Of a stretch of DNA of 17,989 bases, positions 1 to 8,332 are shown in pieces (position 1 is the first letter of the stretch; every line of letters starts with the position of its first letter). Position numbers and translations under genes: made by a program. Below the pieces are notes generated by a model. It saw only the letters and a program-made list of their open reading frames with translations. It ran no database searches and was not told the origin of the DNA. Source of the stretch: Euryarchaeota archaeon UBA602 (GTDB lineage: Archaea > Thermoplasmatota > Poseidoniia > Poseidoniales > Thalassarchaeaceae); NCBI GenBank assembly GCA_002498455.1, contig DAHO01000066.1, positions 1 to 17,989 of the forward strand, given 5' to 3'.

Positions 1-1
1 T

Positions 2-2857
2 GGAGATGACGGAGACAATGAGCCTGAACCGAGTACAGAGAATGGTGGAACAACCGATCCCGGCACATCCGATTCCGATGGTGACGGTGTCATTGATTTG
101 CTCGATCAATGTCCAAATGAGGCCGGTCCACTTGACTCAAATGATCGACCCGGTTGTCCGAATCTCGTCTTCGATGCAGACTCTGACGGCGTTCCCGATG
201 AGGAGGATACCTGTGCAGATACTCCTGCAGATGAAGACAGTGATGCCAATGGCTGTTCGCAATCCCAGTTGGATACAGATGGTGACAGTGTTTCCGATGC
301 GGATGACCAGTGCCCCAATACACCCTCAACCGAAGAGAGCGATGTCAGTGGATGCAGTGCAAGTCAGCGAGACGGAGATGGCGACGGCGTCTCCGATGCC
401 GATGATCAATGTGAAGGGCAAGACGATACTGTCGACGTCGATGCCGACGACATCCCAGATTGCATCGATCCTTCTGTTGATTCAGATGGAGATGGCGTGT
501 TGGATGAAGACGATGATTGTGCCAATACCCCCGCAGGGATTACTGTTGATGAGTCAGGCTGTGAAGTGATTCCAGTCGAAGCAATTGAGGTTAAAATTGG
601 TGTACTGACTCCACGTACAGGTTCAAACTCACACCTTGCGGATGGACTTGAGAATGCTGCAGAAATGGCAATTGCAGACATCAACGCCGCCCAGAGTTCA
701 TACGAATTCTCATTGGTTTACTTTGACACCCAATCGAGCGGTTCTAGAGCCCATCAAGGTACTTGGTCCCTGATTGAGGGCGACGGTGTGTCCGCCATTA
801 TGGGCGGTTCATCGATGCCCATCTTGCAACAAGGAATCACCAAACCGGTCGAACATCAAGTCCCCATCATCACACCGTTTGTTTCCGATGGTGGAATGGA
901 AGAAATCGCCGACGATGGCCTACTTTGGCGCGTCATTCCCAGTGAATCAGACAGTGCCTACCCTGGGTCAATGTGGGCCAATGTCTACGAGTTGAGTGAG
1001 GTCGCTATTGTTCACGTTGACAACGGATTTGGAAGATCTTACGCACGTATGTTTGCAGACGCCTATGGCGAGGACAACATCTGTGGAACCTTCTCTTATC
1101 CAACCAATCAAATTGTCTTCGACAAAGAGGATGGAAGCTACCAAGGTCCGTTCCATGGGGGAATGACGGTTGATGCAGGATGTCAGAACTTCGTCATCGC
1201 CACCAACTACAATTCCAACTCGCAGACTGCAGCTCTGATTGAAGAACTCAAGCAGAACATCTACGATGCTCGGATTGTGACTTCCCACCAAATCCCTGGC
1301 CCAAACGGTGCCGAAGCCTTCTTCGAAAACATGACTGATGAATCACGCCTTGCCGGAATGGTTGGTGCCCTTCCACTCGCTTGGGAATCCAATCTCCTTC
1401 CAGGCTTCAATATCCAGTACATGAATGCCTACGGGAGCGATGCACCCGCTCATGCCGCAGCATCCTACGATGCTGCAATGATTTTGGCACAGGCCACCAT
1501 CGTGGCAGGCTCTGCGTCTGGTAGTGACATCAAAGCCTCCATCCCAGATGTGGGTACAGATTACGCTGGAATTAGTGCAAATATCGATTTCGATGACCAT
1601 GGCAACACACCTGGAATGATGTACGATTTGTTCCGATTCGAAGTTGATGGCGGCGGTACAGAAGTTGATGCTCGCTACGAAGAAATGGGATTCTGGGGCC
1701 CAGCTGATGGAATTTCAGCACAATGTAGGGACAATGCACGGCCCATGCAAATTGGAATGCTCAGTCCCCAAACAGGCATCCATTCGCCTTATGCAACCGG
1801 TGAAGAGAACTCTGTACAATTGGGTGTTGAGTTGCTCAACATCAATCAACGTGGACTGTGCTTTAGTTTGGTGGTCGCCGATACTGAATCGACGGGTTCT
1901 GGTGCAGCCATCGCCATGCAGACCCTGGTGGATGCTGGGGTCGTTGGCGTGATTGGTCCCCACTCTACCGAAGAAGCCCTCGGTGCCCTTCCGGTTGCAG
2001 AAAACAACCAGATTCCGATGATTACATTCGGTGCTTTCTCCGATGAAGCGATGGAAGATGCATGGGAGGATTGTGGCCTCACCTGCACACCTCAGGACTA
2101 TGGTTACCTTTGGCGAGTCTCGCCCGGAGAAGCCCACCATGTCTCTGCATTGTCAGCTCTGATTTCCAGCGATGGTCATTCCAACGTAGCCATTCTCCAC
2201 GATGATGGTATGGACCACACTGCGATTGCAATCGGTCTTGCGACCGAGTTGGGAAGTACCTGCTCTACGCAATCCTTTGCTGAGGCACAAACGGACTACA
2301 GTTCCGAGATTTCAGCCTTGTCGAATTGTGATGCTGTGGTGATTTTGGCCGGTGTGACCGATGGTGCCGCCATCTTGGCCGAGATTGATACTCAAGGACT
2401 TGAAATTGCGATGATTGCCGGTCATGGAATGGGTGACATTGCCTTGTTGTCAGCGGTCAGTGATATCGCACACATGGAAGGTCTCAAGGGGGTTAGAATG
2501 GGCATCGATCATGATGCTGCTGAATACGATCATCCCCTCAAGTATGTCTACAACATGAACTATCACACCGCACTTCCGTCGTATGCCGGTTGGGCAGGAG
2601 ATGCGACCTTGATCTTGGGAACAGCGGTCTCATTGGCAGATGTCAATAGCGACATTACTGGACAACGTGTGAACGAGATGGGCATCCCATCTGCTGCCGA
2701 CAATTATGCAGTCAGTTCTGGTGAAATTACACTCAGTACGTCGAATGGGTTCACCAGCCACTCCAACATGGACATCTACAGTTGGGGTGCAGACGGTGAG
2801 TTTGCCGAAATCGGTCGTTGGCGGGCGGACATTGGTCTCATCGTTTTTGAGAATTGA
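2..2857 (+). CDS. Secreted TSP3-repeat protein with tandem periplasmic-binding type 1 (LivK-like) domains, 5' partial
   Basis: The reading frame is open at the left window edge, so the N-terminus and any signal peptide are missing; 951 residues are visible. Residues 1-190 are very acidic and hold about six calcium-binding thrombospondin type 3 units of the form DxDxDGxxDxxDxC. Two homologous Leu/Ile/Val-type ligand-binding domains (Peripla_BP_6 superfamily) follow, one from about residue 196 (IGVLTPRTG) and one from about 580 (IGMLSPQTG). Both copies keep the early G-x-L-T/S-P-x-T-G strand, a later LWRV-x-P motif and an 'I-P-x-I-T' strand. The family binds amino acids or similar small ligands outside the cell. 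No ABC permease or ATPase of the Liv type is nearby, so this may be a surface receptor rather than a transport subunit. The last 20 nt overlap the convergent hydrolase gene. The domain calls are confident; the ligand is unknown. Confidence 0.85.
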   Translation, partial: GDDGDNEPEPSTENGGTTDPGTSDSDGDGVIDLLDQCPNEAGPLDSNDRPGCPNLVFDADSDGVPDEEDTCADTPADEDSDANGCSQSQLDTDGDSVSDADDQCPNTPSTEESDVSGCSASQRDGDGDGVSDADDQCEGQDDTVDVDADDIPDCIDPSVDSDGDGVLDEDDDCANTPAGITVDESGCEVIPVEAIEVKIGVLTPRTGSNSHLADGLENAAEMAIADINAAQSSYEFSLVYFDTQSSGSRAHQGTWSLIEGDGVSAIMGGSSMPILQQGITKPVEHQVPIITPFVSDGGMEEIADDGLLWRVIPSESDSAYPGSMWANVYELSEVAIVHVDNGFGRSYARMFADAYGEDNICGTFSYPTNQIVFDKEDGSYQGPFHGGMTVDAGCQNFVIATNYNSNSQTAALIEELKQNIYDARIVTSHQIPGPNGAEAFFENMTDESRLAGMVGALPLAWESNLLPGFNIQYMNAYGSDAPAHAAASYDAAMILAQATIVAGSASGSDIKASIPDVGTDYAGISANIDFDDHGNTPGMMYDLFRFEVDGGGTEVDARYEEMGFWGPADGISAQCRDNARPMQIGMLSPQTGIHSPYATGEENSVQLGVELLNINQRGLCFSLVVADTESTGSGAAIAMQTLVDAGVVGVIGPHSTEEALGALPVAENNQIPMITFGAFSDEAMEDAWEDCGLTCTPQDYGYLWRVSPGEAHHVSALSALISSDGHSNVAILHDDGMDHTAIAIGLATELGSTCSTQSFAEAQTDYSSEISALSNCDAVVILAGVTDGAAILAEIDTQGLEIAMIAGHGMGDIALLSAVSDIAHMEGLKGVRMGIDHDAAEYDHPLKYVYNMNYHTALPSYAGWAGDATLILGTAVSLADVNSDITGQRVNEMGIPSAADNYAVSSGEITLSTSNGFTSHSNMDIYSWGADGEFAEIGRWRADIGLIVFEN
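71..520 (+). repeat. Thrombospondin type 3 calcium-binding repeats (protein-level repeats)
   Basis: Six acidic units begin at about 71, 173, 272, 371, 434 and 479. Five read D-x-D-x-D-x-x-x-D-x-x-D-x-C; the one at 434 is degenerate (DVDADDIPDCID). Spacing is about 99-102 nt between the first four and shorter after that. Such units fold around calcium and act as rigid stalks in secreted proteins. The GAT/GAC-rich repeats leave other frames open, so long overlapping ORFs here are not genes. Confidence 0.8.
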
Positions 2858-3458
2858 GACAAAGATTTGCGGCCTGCAAAAAATGCGACTTGGCCTGTTG
2901 CATTCGGTGCCCATCTTCGAGTTCAATCATCGCGATCACACAATCATCACGATCCGCAATTCGTCGCGAGTGTTCGATGGGCACCACATCATCCTGGAGC
3001 CCATGCAAAATCACCGTAGGGTGATTGAGTTCCGGCCACGACATTTCCATCGCGGTTTGCATGAAATCCCAACCTAGCGTCATCTCGAGTTCAAACCCTT
3101 GGTAGAGATACGCGTCGGAGGCTTCCCATTGCTCCATTTCATCTACAGAAAGGCGGTCATACCACATTTCTTCCAGACCAAATGCCGGTGCGATGAGCAA
3201 CAATCCAAAGCCCATTTCCGGTCGCAGCCGGCTGGCATTGGCTGCGGCCAATCCACCCATGGAGGATCCGGCAACAAGGTCGAATTTCTCTGAATCCAGA
3301 TGTTCCAATAACACACGGGTTTCCTGTTCGATATTCCAACCATTTGCAGACATCACAGGGGCAACGACCTCCCATCCGAGTTCTTCTCGCATGTAGGTGG
3401 GTTTGCCACCATCCGGGGCCCCCTCAAATCCATGCGCAAAGAGTACTTTCATCTTCAT
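2838..3458 (-). CDS. YqiA-like alpha/beta hydrolase
   Basis: This 206-residue protein has a small serine-hydrolase fold. It opens with a beta strand and an oxyanion-type HGFEG (residues 9-13), has the nucleophile elbow GSSMGG with Ser66, then HGxxDDVVP with the probable acid Asp156, and a C-terminal ExGH with His184. Layout and size resemble the YqiA/UPF0227 esterase-like group; the substrate cannot be told. I start at the ATG at 3458 (MKMKVLFAHG), just after the stop of the upstream PPC gene. A longer form from 3503 would overlap that gene and add 15 residues outside the fold; ATG 3452 is also possible. None of the three has a clear ribosome-binding site. It probably forms a two-gene operon with the PPC gene. 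Its 3' end overlaps the convergent binding-protein gene by 20 nt. Confidence 0.8.
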   Translation of the reverse strand: MKMKVLFAHGFEGAPDGGKPTYMREELGWEVVAPVMSANGWNIEQETRVLLEHLDSEKFDLVAGSSMGGLAAANASRLRPEMGFGLLLIAPAFGLEEMWYDRLSVDEMEQWEASDAYLYQGFELEMTLGWDFMQTAMEMSWPELNHPTVILHGLQDDVVPIEHSRRIADRDDCVIAMIELEDGHRMQQAKSHFLQAANLCLNSQKR

Positions 3459-3468
3459 CAATCCAAGT

Positions 3469-3897
3469 TCAATCAAATTCGAGTCCCAGTAGTTCCAATC
3501 CATCCAAGGGACATCGCATCATCGAAGCCTGTTCCATGATTCTGATATGAATCTCTGCAACCACATGGACGGTTGATTGAAACATATGACCAGCATGGAC
3601 ATGGTTGTCATCGTCCGACCAACAGCAGTGGATGTGCGTGAATGATTCTCCATTCTCGGTTCGCGCAATATTCCCCGACAAACTCACCAATTCAGAAGCC
3701 GAGGCCAACAGTCGTTTTTTGTATACACCTTCTTCATTCATGTATCCATATTGATTGTTGCGCGTTCGTCCAATACCACTGGTAATGGCCGCTGCATCAA
3801 ACCCAAGGTCATCGGCGAGTTGTTGTAAGGCCGTGTGAATTTCTTCACCGGGGTCAATTCTAACCAGAATGTCATTGCCCGATCGCGTGTAGTCCAT
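3469..3897 (-). CDS. PPC/DUF296 domain protein
   Basis: This 142-residue protein consists of a single PPC domain (plant and prokaryote conserved, DUF296). It opens with LVRIDPGEEI and shows the conserved SGIG (residues 40-43), a THIH strand (87-90) and AGHM (102-105, usually GGH) before a final beta strand. In plants the domain belongs to AT-hook DNA-binding proteins; free-standing prokaryotic copies are trimeric and of unclear function. The frame extends to 4032, but the extra 45 residues do not look like the family. The ATG at 3897 has GGAG in the heptamer at 3909-3903, 5 nt before it, as at other genes here, so I prefer it. It sits 10 nt upstream of the hydrolase gene and is divergent from mcm. 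Confidence 0.8.
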   Translation of the reverse strand: MDYTRSGNDILVRIDPGEEIHTALQQLADDLGFDAAAITSGIGRTRNNQYGYMNEEGVYKKRLLASASELVSLSGNIARTENGESFTHIHCCWSDDDNHVHAGHMFQSTVHVVAEIHIRIMEQASMMRCPLDGLELLGLEFD

Positions 3898-3902
3898 GTT
3901 AT

Positions 3903-3909
3903 CGGCTCC
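3903..3909 (-). promoter_or_regulatory. Ribosome-binding site of the PPC gene
   Basis: On the minus strand the bases read GGAGCCG, followed by 5 nt and ATG. This supports the start at 3897 rather than the upstream ATG at 4032. Confidence 0.5.
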
Positions 3910-4097
3910 ATTCACATCGTTGAAAGGCCTTCCCTTGAAAATGGTAGAAAATTCAATTGACAACCCTTCCATTGGAAATCCGGGTGCCTCAATTTGCCCA
4001 AATCGTAGACCTAATTTTCCACTGGAAATCAAGGGGTGTAGTCCTCTTCTTCCACTAAGTTAATGGGATGCGGATTACCGATACGGAAGCCCTGCGT

Positions 4098-4104
4098 GGA
4101 GGAT
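4098..4104 (+). promoter_or_regulatory. Ribosome-binding site of mcm
   Basis: GGAGGAT lies 5 nt before the ATG at 4110. The earlier in-frame ATG at 4068 has no such signal, so this site decides the start. Confidence 0.6.
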
Positions 4105-4109
4105 GTTCG

Positions 4110-6254
4110 ATGCTACAGGTCCATGACTCAGCTGCCAGATGGCGTTCCTACTTTGAGGAAACCTGTGCAAACAAGATTTCGACACTTGCAGCATCCTGGC
4201 CAAAACAAATTTCCTTTGCGATTGATTTTGCTGAGATTCAAGCGTGGGATGTTCCTTTCGCCGAATTGATTCTGAACCATCCTCGCGTCACGATTCGGAA
4301 TGCAGACAGTGTATTGGCTGGTATGTGTCAAGAATCGGGCTACGATGCCCAGCCCCGCCTGCGTATTGTGGGTCTGCCACCAGATGCCATGCACAGGCTG
4401 CGCGATATCAGTAGTGATGAAGTCGAAACCTTCACCACATCCGAAGTGATTGTTACCAAGGTCAGTGAACTCAAACCACGAATCTACAATGCTATTTTCA
4501 CATGCAGTACTTGTGGCAATACGGTTGAAATTTCGCAACCCAATGAATTGGAATTGGTCGAACCTTCAGAATGTGATGAGAATGCTGGTGGTTGTGGGCG
4601 TTCAACCAGTGGTCGTGGAAGCACTAGATTCGAGTTGAGGCATTCTGAATCGACCATGATTGACAATCAGTGGATTGAGGTTCAAGAATTGCCTGAGAAT
4701 GTCAAACCGGGTTCTCAACCGGTGCGATTGAGTGTGTTGGCAGAGGCTGAATTGGCAGGCAAGCACGTTCCCGGTGAACGAATCCGAATCAATGGCATTC
4801 CATACGTTCGAACCCTCAAGCGAGGTGGAGCCAAAACGCCGATGTTCGACGTCTACATTTCGATGCATTCGAGTGAGAGAAAGAATATCCCGTTAGAAGA
4901 AATCGAGATTTCACCAACAGAGATTGCCGACATTGAGAAAATTTCTCAGCGCGAAGATTTGGTTGAATTGTTCATCCGTTCCATTGCTCCCTCGATTATC
5001 GTCGGCGAAGAAAAAATGAATTGGATCAAGAAATCCCTCGTCCTACAGTTGCTCGGTGGAGTGGCTCGAAAGTACGGAGATGGGACGCGCACACGTGGTG
5101 ATATTCACATCCTACTTCTCGGAGATCCCGGTGTTGCCAAATCACAGATTTTATCATTCATGGGTAGAATTTCCCCTCGTGGTCGTTTCACTACGGGCGG
5201 TGGCACCAGTGCGGCTGGGTTGACCGCAGCCGCGGTTCGGGACGCATTCAATGATGGCCGTTTTTCACTAGAAGCCGGTGCATTGGTTTTGGCCGATTTG
5301 GGCTTGTGTGCAGTTGATGAATTTGACAAGATGACGGCCGATGATCGAGGTGCCATGCACGAAGCCATGGAACAACAACGAATCAACATCAACAAAGGCG
5401 GTGTCAGCGCAACAATGCCAACCCGCTGTGCCGTATTGGCGGCCGCCAATCCACGCGATGGTCGTTTCAAGGATGTTGATTGGGGCGACCCCTCTACGTA
5501 TCTGCACAAACAAATCGACCTCCCCCCTCCATTGATTTCCCGATTCGATATGGTTTGGATGATTCAAGATTCAGTAGATTCAACTCGTGATCGAAGAATT
5601 GGTGAACATATCATTCGCGTCAAGCGAACAGGTGTACCTGAGCACTTGATTGAGAGTGGGCATTCGGTTGAACCGGATCAACTCCTGAAAGAGCAAATGT
5701 TCACCACAGATGTCGACGGAAACGATGTATTGACGGCCGATTTCTTGCAAAAATATGTTGCACATGCAAAGCGAACGTACCATCCGGTTAGTGATGACAA
5801 AGTCATGGATATCTTGGTCGGTCATTACACTGAAAAGCGGAAGAAAATGGATGACGAAGTCAACTCGGTTTCCCTGACAGCACGAACCATCGAAGCGACT
5901 CTCCGAATGGCCGAGGCACGAGCTCGTTTGTTTCTGCGCGATTATGTTACAGAGGATGATGCTAAACAAGCCATTGCGATGGATGGAATTTGGCGACATC
6001 TTGCAAATGACTCAAACATCAATCCTGCAGATCATACGGGGGTTCCTCGTCGCGCTCAAAGTGCCGAGAGATCCATTCAATCCATTGTTCGCAACCTTGG
6101 CCGGGAACTCAATGGTGAATTCACAACGATTGATGTCTACAACGTGGCCGCAGAGCAAGGATTCGACGAAGATACAGTAGACAGAATGCTCCGCAATATC
6201 CAGAACCGCGGGGATATCTACGCCCCCAGTGTCGGCGTATGGAGAATCAGTTAG
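4110..6254 (+). CDS. mcm: Replicative DNA helicase MCM
   Basis: This is the archaeal hexameric MCM helicase that unwinds DNA at the replication fork; at 714 residues it is near family length. The N-terminal domain carries a zinc site, C132-x2-C135 with C155-x6-C162, and an OB fold. The AAA+ core shows Walker A GDPGVAKS (338-345), Walker B with the MCM-type AVDEFDKM (D403, E404), the presensor loop region and the arginine-finger motif SRFD (R478). A winged-helix domain ends the protein (ending in GVWRIS). No intein interrupts the ATPase. The start at 4110 is chosen for its GGAGG site; a start at 4068 would add 14 residues. It is divergent from the PPC gene and probably first in the long plus-strand run. 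Confidence 0.97.
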   Translation: MLQVHDSAARWRSYFEETCANKISTLAASWPKQISFAIDFAEIQAWDVPFAELILNHPRVTIRNADSVLAGMCQESGYDAQPRLRIVGLPPDAMHRLRDISSDEVETFTTSEVIVTKVSELKPRIYNAIFTCSTCGNTVEISQPNELELVEPSECDENAGGCGRSTSGRGSTRFELRHSESTMIDNQWIEVQELPENVKPGSQPVRLSVLAEAELAGKHVPGERIRINGIPYVRTLKRGGAKTPMFDVYISMHSSERKNIPLEEIEISPTEIADIEKISQREDLVELFIRSIAPSIIVGEEKMNWIKKSLVLQLLGGVARKYGDGTRTRGDIHILLLGDPGVAKSQILSFMGRISPRGRFTTGGGTSAAGLTAAAVRDAFNDGRFSLEAGALVLADLGLCAVDEFDKMTADDRGAMHEAMEQQRININKGGVSATMPTRCAVLAAANPRDGRFKDVDWGDPSTYLHKQIDLPPPLISRFDMVWMIQDSVDSTRDRRIGEHIIRVKRTGVPEHLIESGHSVEPDQLLKEQMFTTDVDGNDVLTADFLQKYVAHAKRTYHPVSDDKVMDILVGHYTEKRKKMDDEVNSVSLTARTIEATLRMAEARARLFLRDYVTEDDAKQAIAMDGIWRHLANDSNINPADHTGVPRRAQSAERSIQSIVRNLGRELNGEFTTIDVYNVAAEQGFDEDTVDRMLRNIQNRGDIYAPSVGVWRIS

Positions 6255-6272
6255 AATCTCCAATTCCTGCAC

Positions 6273-6296
6273 CGCTGCCCCTTTAGGGGGGCAGCG
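6273..6296 (+). promoter_or_regulatory. Strong hairpin between mcm and gatE
   Basis: A perfect 9-bp GC-rich inverted repeat, CGCTGCCCC and GGGGCAGCG, flanks a 6-nt loop TTTAGG. It lies 18 nt after the mcm stop and 14 nt before the gatE ATG. No T run follows, so it is not a classic intrinsic terminator. It may be an mRNA processing or stability element, or a control element for gatE. The pairing is certain; the role is inferred. Confidence 0.55.
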
Positions 6297-6310
6297 ATTC
6301 GACAACCCCC

Positions 6311-8332
6311 ATGGTCGAGGAGGTTCCCGGTGATGTCGCGGATGCGAACGCCTTGGACCCTGAGGCCCTCGGCTTCATGTGTGGTCTGGAAGTACACCAG
6401 CAGTTGGCCACAGGAAAATTGCATTCACGTCAGCCCAGTACACTGTATGAAGATGGAATTGAAGATATCGAGGGCCGTTGGCCACGCGCCCATCGTCGAT
6501 TGCGAGCAGCCCGAGGTGAGGGGGGTCGAATCGACATTGCAGCTCGCTTTGAACAGCGCCGAAACCGTTCCTTTGTCTACTATCAATCTCCCAATGCGGG
6601 CCTCATCGAAATGGACGAAGCTCCACCTCTTGAGCATGATGAAGATGCGGTAGAGGTAGCGCTCACCATGGCCGCAATGATGAGTGCAAAACCCGTCGGG
6701 GCTCTACAAGCGATGCGGAAAACCGTTGTCGATGGGTCCAACACCAGTGGCTTCCAACGCACCACGCTGATTGGAACACATGGCTCTCTCCCAACCCCAT
6801 CAGGTCCTGTCGGTGTAGATCTCATTTGTTTGGAAGAAGACAGTGCGCGCAAATTGGATACCCGTTCAACACCCGATGGTGAGCAGGTGATTTACACCCT
6901 TGACCGACTGGGCGTCCCCCTCGTAGAGGTCGCTACCGCCCCCGATGTCCAAACCCCTGAGCATGCCAAGGAAACCGCTTTCGCATTGGGCACCCTTCTT
7001 CGAGACACCCGCCGTGTTCGTCGAGGATTGGGCTCGATTCGTCAGGACCTGAATGTCAGTATCGGCGCAGGTGATCGCGTTGAAATCAAGGGTTGTCAAG
7101 ACCTTGATTGGATTCCTCGAATCATCCGTCTTGAGATGGCAAGGCAGTTGCATTTCTATCGACTGGCAAACCAATTGCGTGCAGCTCAAGATTTGCCACC
7201 TTTACCACCACACCGGAACCTGGATGATTCCGGAACCGAAAGAAAAGTGGCCGAAAAGATCGATCAGTTGATGCCACTTGAACTGTATGATGTCACTTCT
7301 AAATTCGACCAATGTGAATCCAAGATGGTCCATCAATCCATTGAATCCGGTGCGATGGTGTTGGGCCTCAGTTTACCCGGGTTAACCGGTCTTCTCGGGT
7401 CAAAAGAATTGGATGGTGAAGGCGCGCAACTCCCACGATTGGGGCGAGAATTGGCCAGCGCTGCAAAGTTGGCTGGTGTCAAGGGTATTTTCCATTCAGA
7501 TGAACTCCCGGCATATGGGATTGGGCAGAAAGAAACTGAAGCGTGCCAAGCGATTCTAGGAGATTGCTTTGTTCTCTGTGTTGCACCTCAATGGCAAGCT
7601 GAACTCGCTCTAGAAGGCGTTCTTTCAAGGGCGAAACTAGCGTATCATCGAATTCCTCAGGAAGTTCGCAATGTGGTCATCCGAAAGGGAGCACCTGAGG
7701 ATGGGACCACCACGGCCATGAGGCCCTTGCCAGGGGGTGCACGGATGTATCCTGAAACCGATATTCCGACAACACCGATTGATCCTACAGTATGGCAATC
7801 AATCCGCTCAAATCTACCTCCAACTCGAGATGAGCGTTTGACACGCCTGTCTTCAACAGATTTGTCCGAGAATCAGATTAATGCCTTAGTCTCTGGAGAA
7901 TTGGATGATTATTTCATGGATGGAATCGGCGGAGAATTCGAGCTACCACAGAAGGCATGGGCCAGTGCACTTCTGGATCATGGTACCGAGAAAATCAACG
8001 CTCTTGCGGTTGCGATTCACCTCCGAGAAACTGGGGTGATTACTCGAGAGGGTGTCGAACCCTTGGTCAAGGACGCATTCACCCAAGAAACATCCGCCCT
8101 ACTCGCTTGGATGACATCTGAAGCCTCTGTCCGAGGATTTGAACCAGCAGATACTGGAGCAGTAGATGCTGCCGTGGCAGAAGTCTTGGACGAGCGTGCC
8201 GACTTCGTCAAAGAGCGTGGTATGGCTGCGCTTGGACCATTGATGGGTGTCGTAATGGGCAAACTCGGTGGTGCCGCCGATGGGAAAACCGTTTCCAGCG
8301 CGCTGAAAGAGCAAATTCAGAGGCGTCTATGA
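6311..8332 (+). CDS. gatE: Glu-tRNA(Gln) amidotransferase subunit E
   Basis: GatE is the archaea-specific subunit of GatDE, which turns Glu-tRNA(Gln) into Gln-tRNA(Gln) with ammonia supplied by GatD. The 673-residue protein opens with the family signature GLEVHQQL (25-32) and has the GatB/E-type kinase core with LVEVATAPD. A GAD-type inserted domain shared with bacterial AspRS lies at roughly 290-410 and distinguishes GatE from GatB. A helical YqeY-like tail follows (about 530-673). Where GatE/GatB proteins usually have KLFCRCP and a Cys before LVE, this one has KLHSRQP and NAGLIE, so the usual metal-site cysteines seem lost. No gatD lies in the window. No clear ribosome-binding site precedes the ATG at 6311. 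The stop overlaps the next gene by 4 nt (ATGA). Confidence 0.95.
   Translation: MVEEVPGDVADANALDPEALGFMCGLEVHQQLATGKLHSRQPSTLYEDGIEDIEGRWPRAHRRLRAARGEGGRIDIAARFEQRRNRSFVYYQSPNAGLIEMDEAPPLEHDEDAVEVALTMAAMMSAKPVGALQAMRKTVVDGSNTSGFQRTTLIGTHGSLPTPSGPVGVDLICLEEDSARKLDTRSTPDGEQVIYTLDRLGVPLVEVATAPDVQTPEHAKETAFALGTLLRDTRRVRRGLGSIRQDLNVSIGAGDRVEIKGCQDLDWIPRIIRLEMARQLHFYRLANQLRAAQDLPPLPPHRNLDDSGTERKVAEKIDQLMPLELYDVTSKFDQCESKMVHQSIESGAMVLGLSLPGLTGLLGSKELDGEGAQLPRLGRELASAAKLAGVKGIFHSDELPAYGIGQKETEACQAILGDCFVLCVAPQWQAELALEGVLSRAKLAYHRIPQEVRNVVIRKGAPEDGTTTAMRPLPGGARMYPETDIPTTPIDPTVWQSIRSNLPPTRDERLTRLSSTDLSENQINALVSGELDDYFMDGIGGEFELPQKAWASALLDHGTEKINALAVAIHLRETGVITREGVEPLVKDAFTQETSALLAWMTSEASVRGFEPADTGAVDAAVAEVLDERADFVKERGMAALGPLMGVVMGKLGGAADGKTVSSALKEQIQRRL

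Noticed and set aside
71..520. Possible CRISPR or DNA tandem repeat
   Set aside because: The units are conserved at protein level, not DNA level, spacing varies from 45 to 102 nt, and the coding frame continues through them.
6..684. Long overlapping ORFs on both strands in the left 700 bases
   Set aside because: They are frame shadows of the Asp-rich TSP3 repeats, whose GAT/GAC codons leave other frames open; their translations are compositionally odd and match nothing I know.
3459..3503. Longer start of the alpha/beta hydrolase at 3503
   Set aside because: It overlaps the end of the PPC gene, has no ribosome-binding site, and adds residues before the first beta strand of the fold.
3898..4032. 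N-terminal extension of the PPC protein to the ATG at 4032
   Set aside because: The extra 45 residues do not resemble the domain and a GGAG site precedes the ATG at 3897.
6319..6335. GGAGGTT followed by GTG/ATG inside the start of gatE, suggesting a different start
   Set aside because: The start codons it points to are out of frame with the GatE signature, and that frame translates to a non-homologous sequence with no family match. The bases simply encode Glu-Glu-Val.
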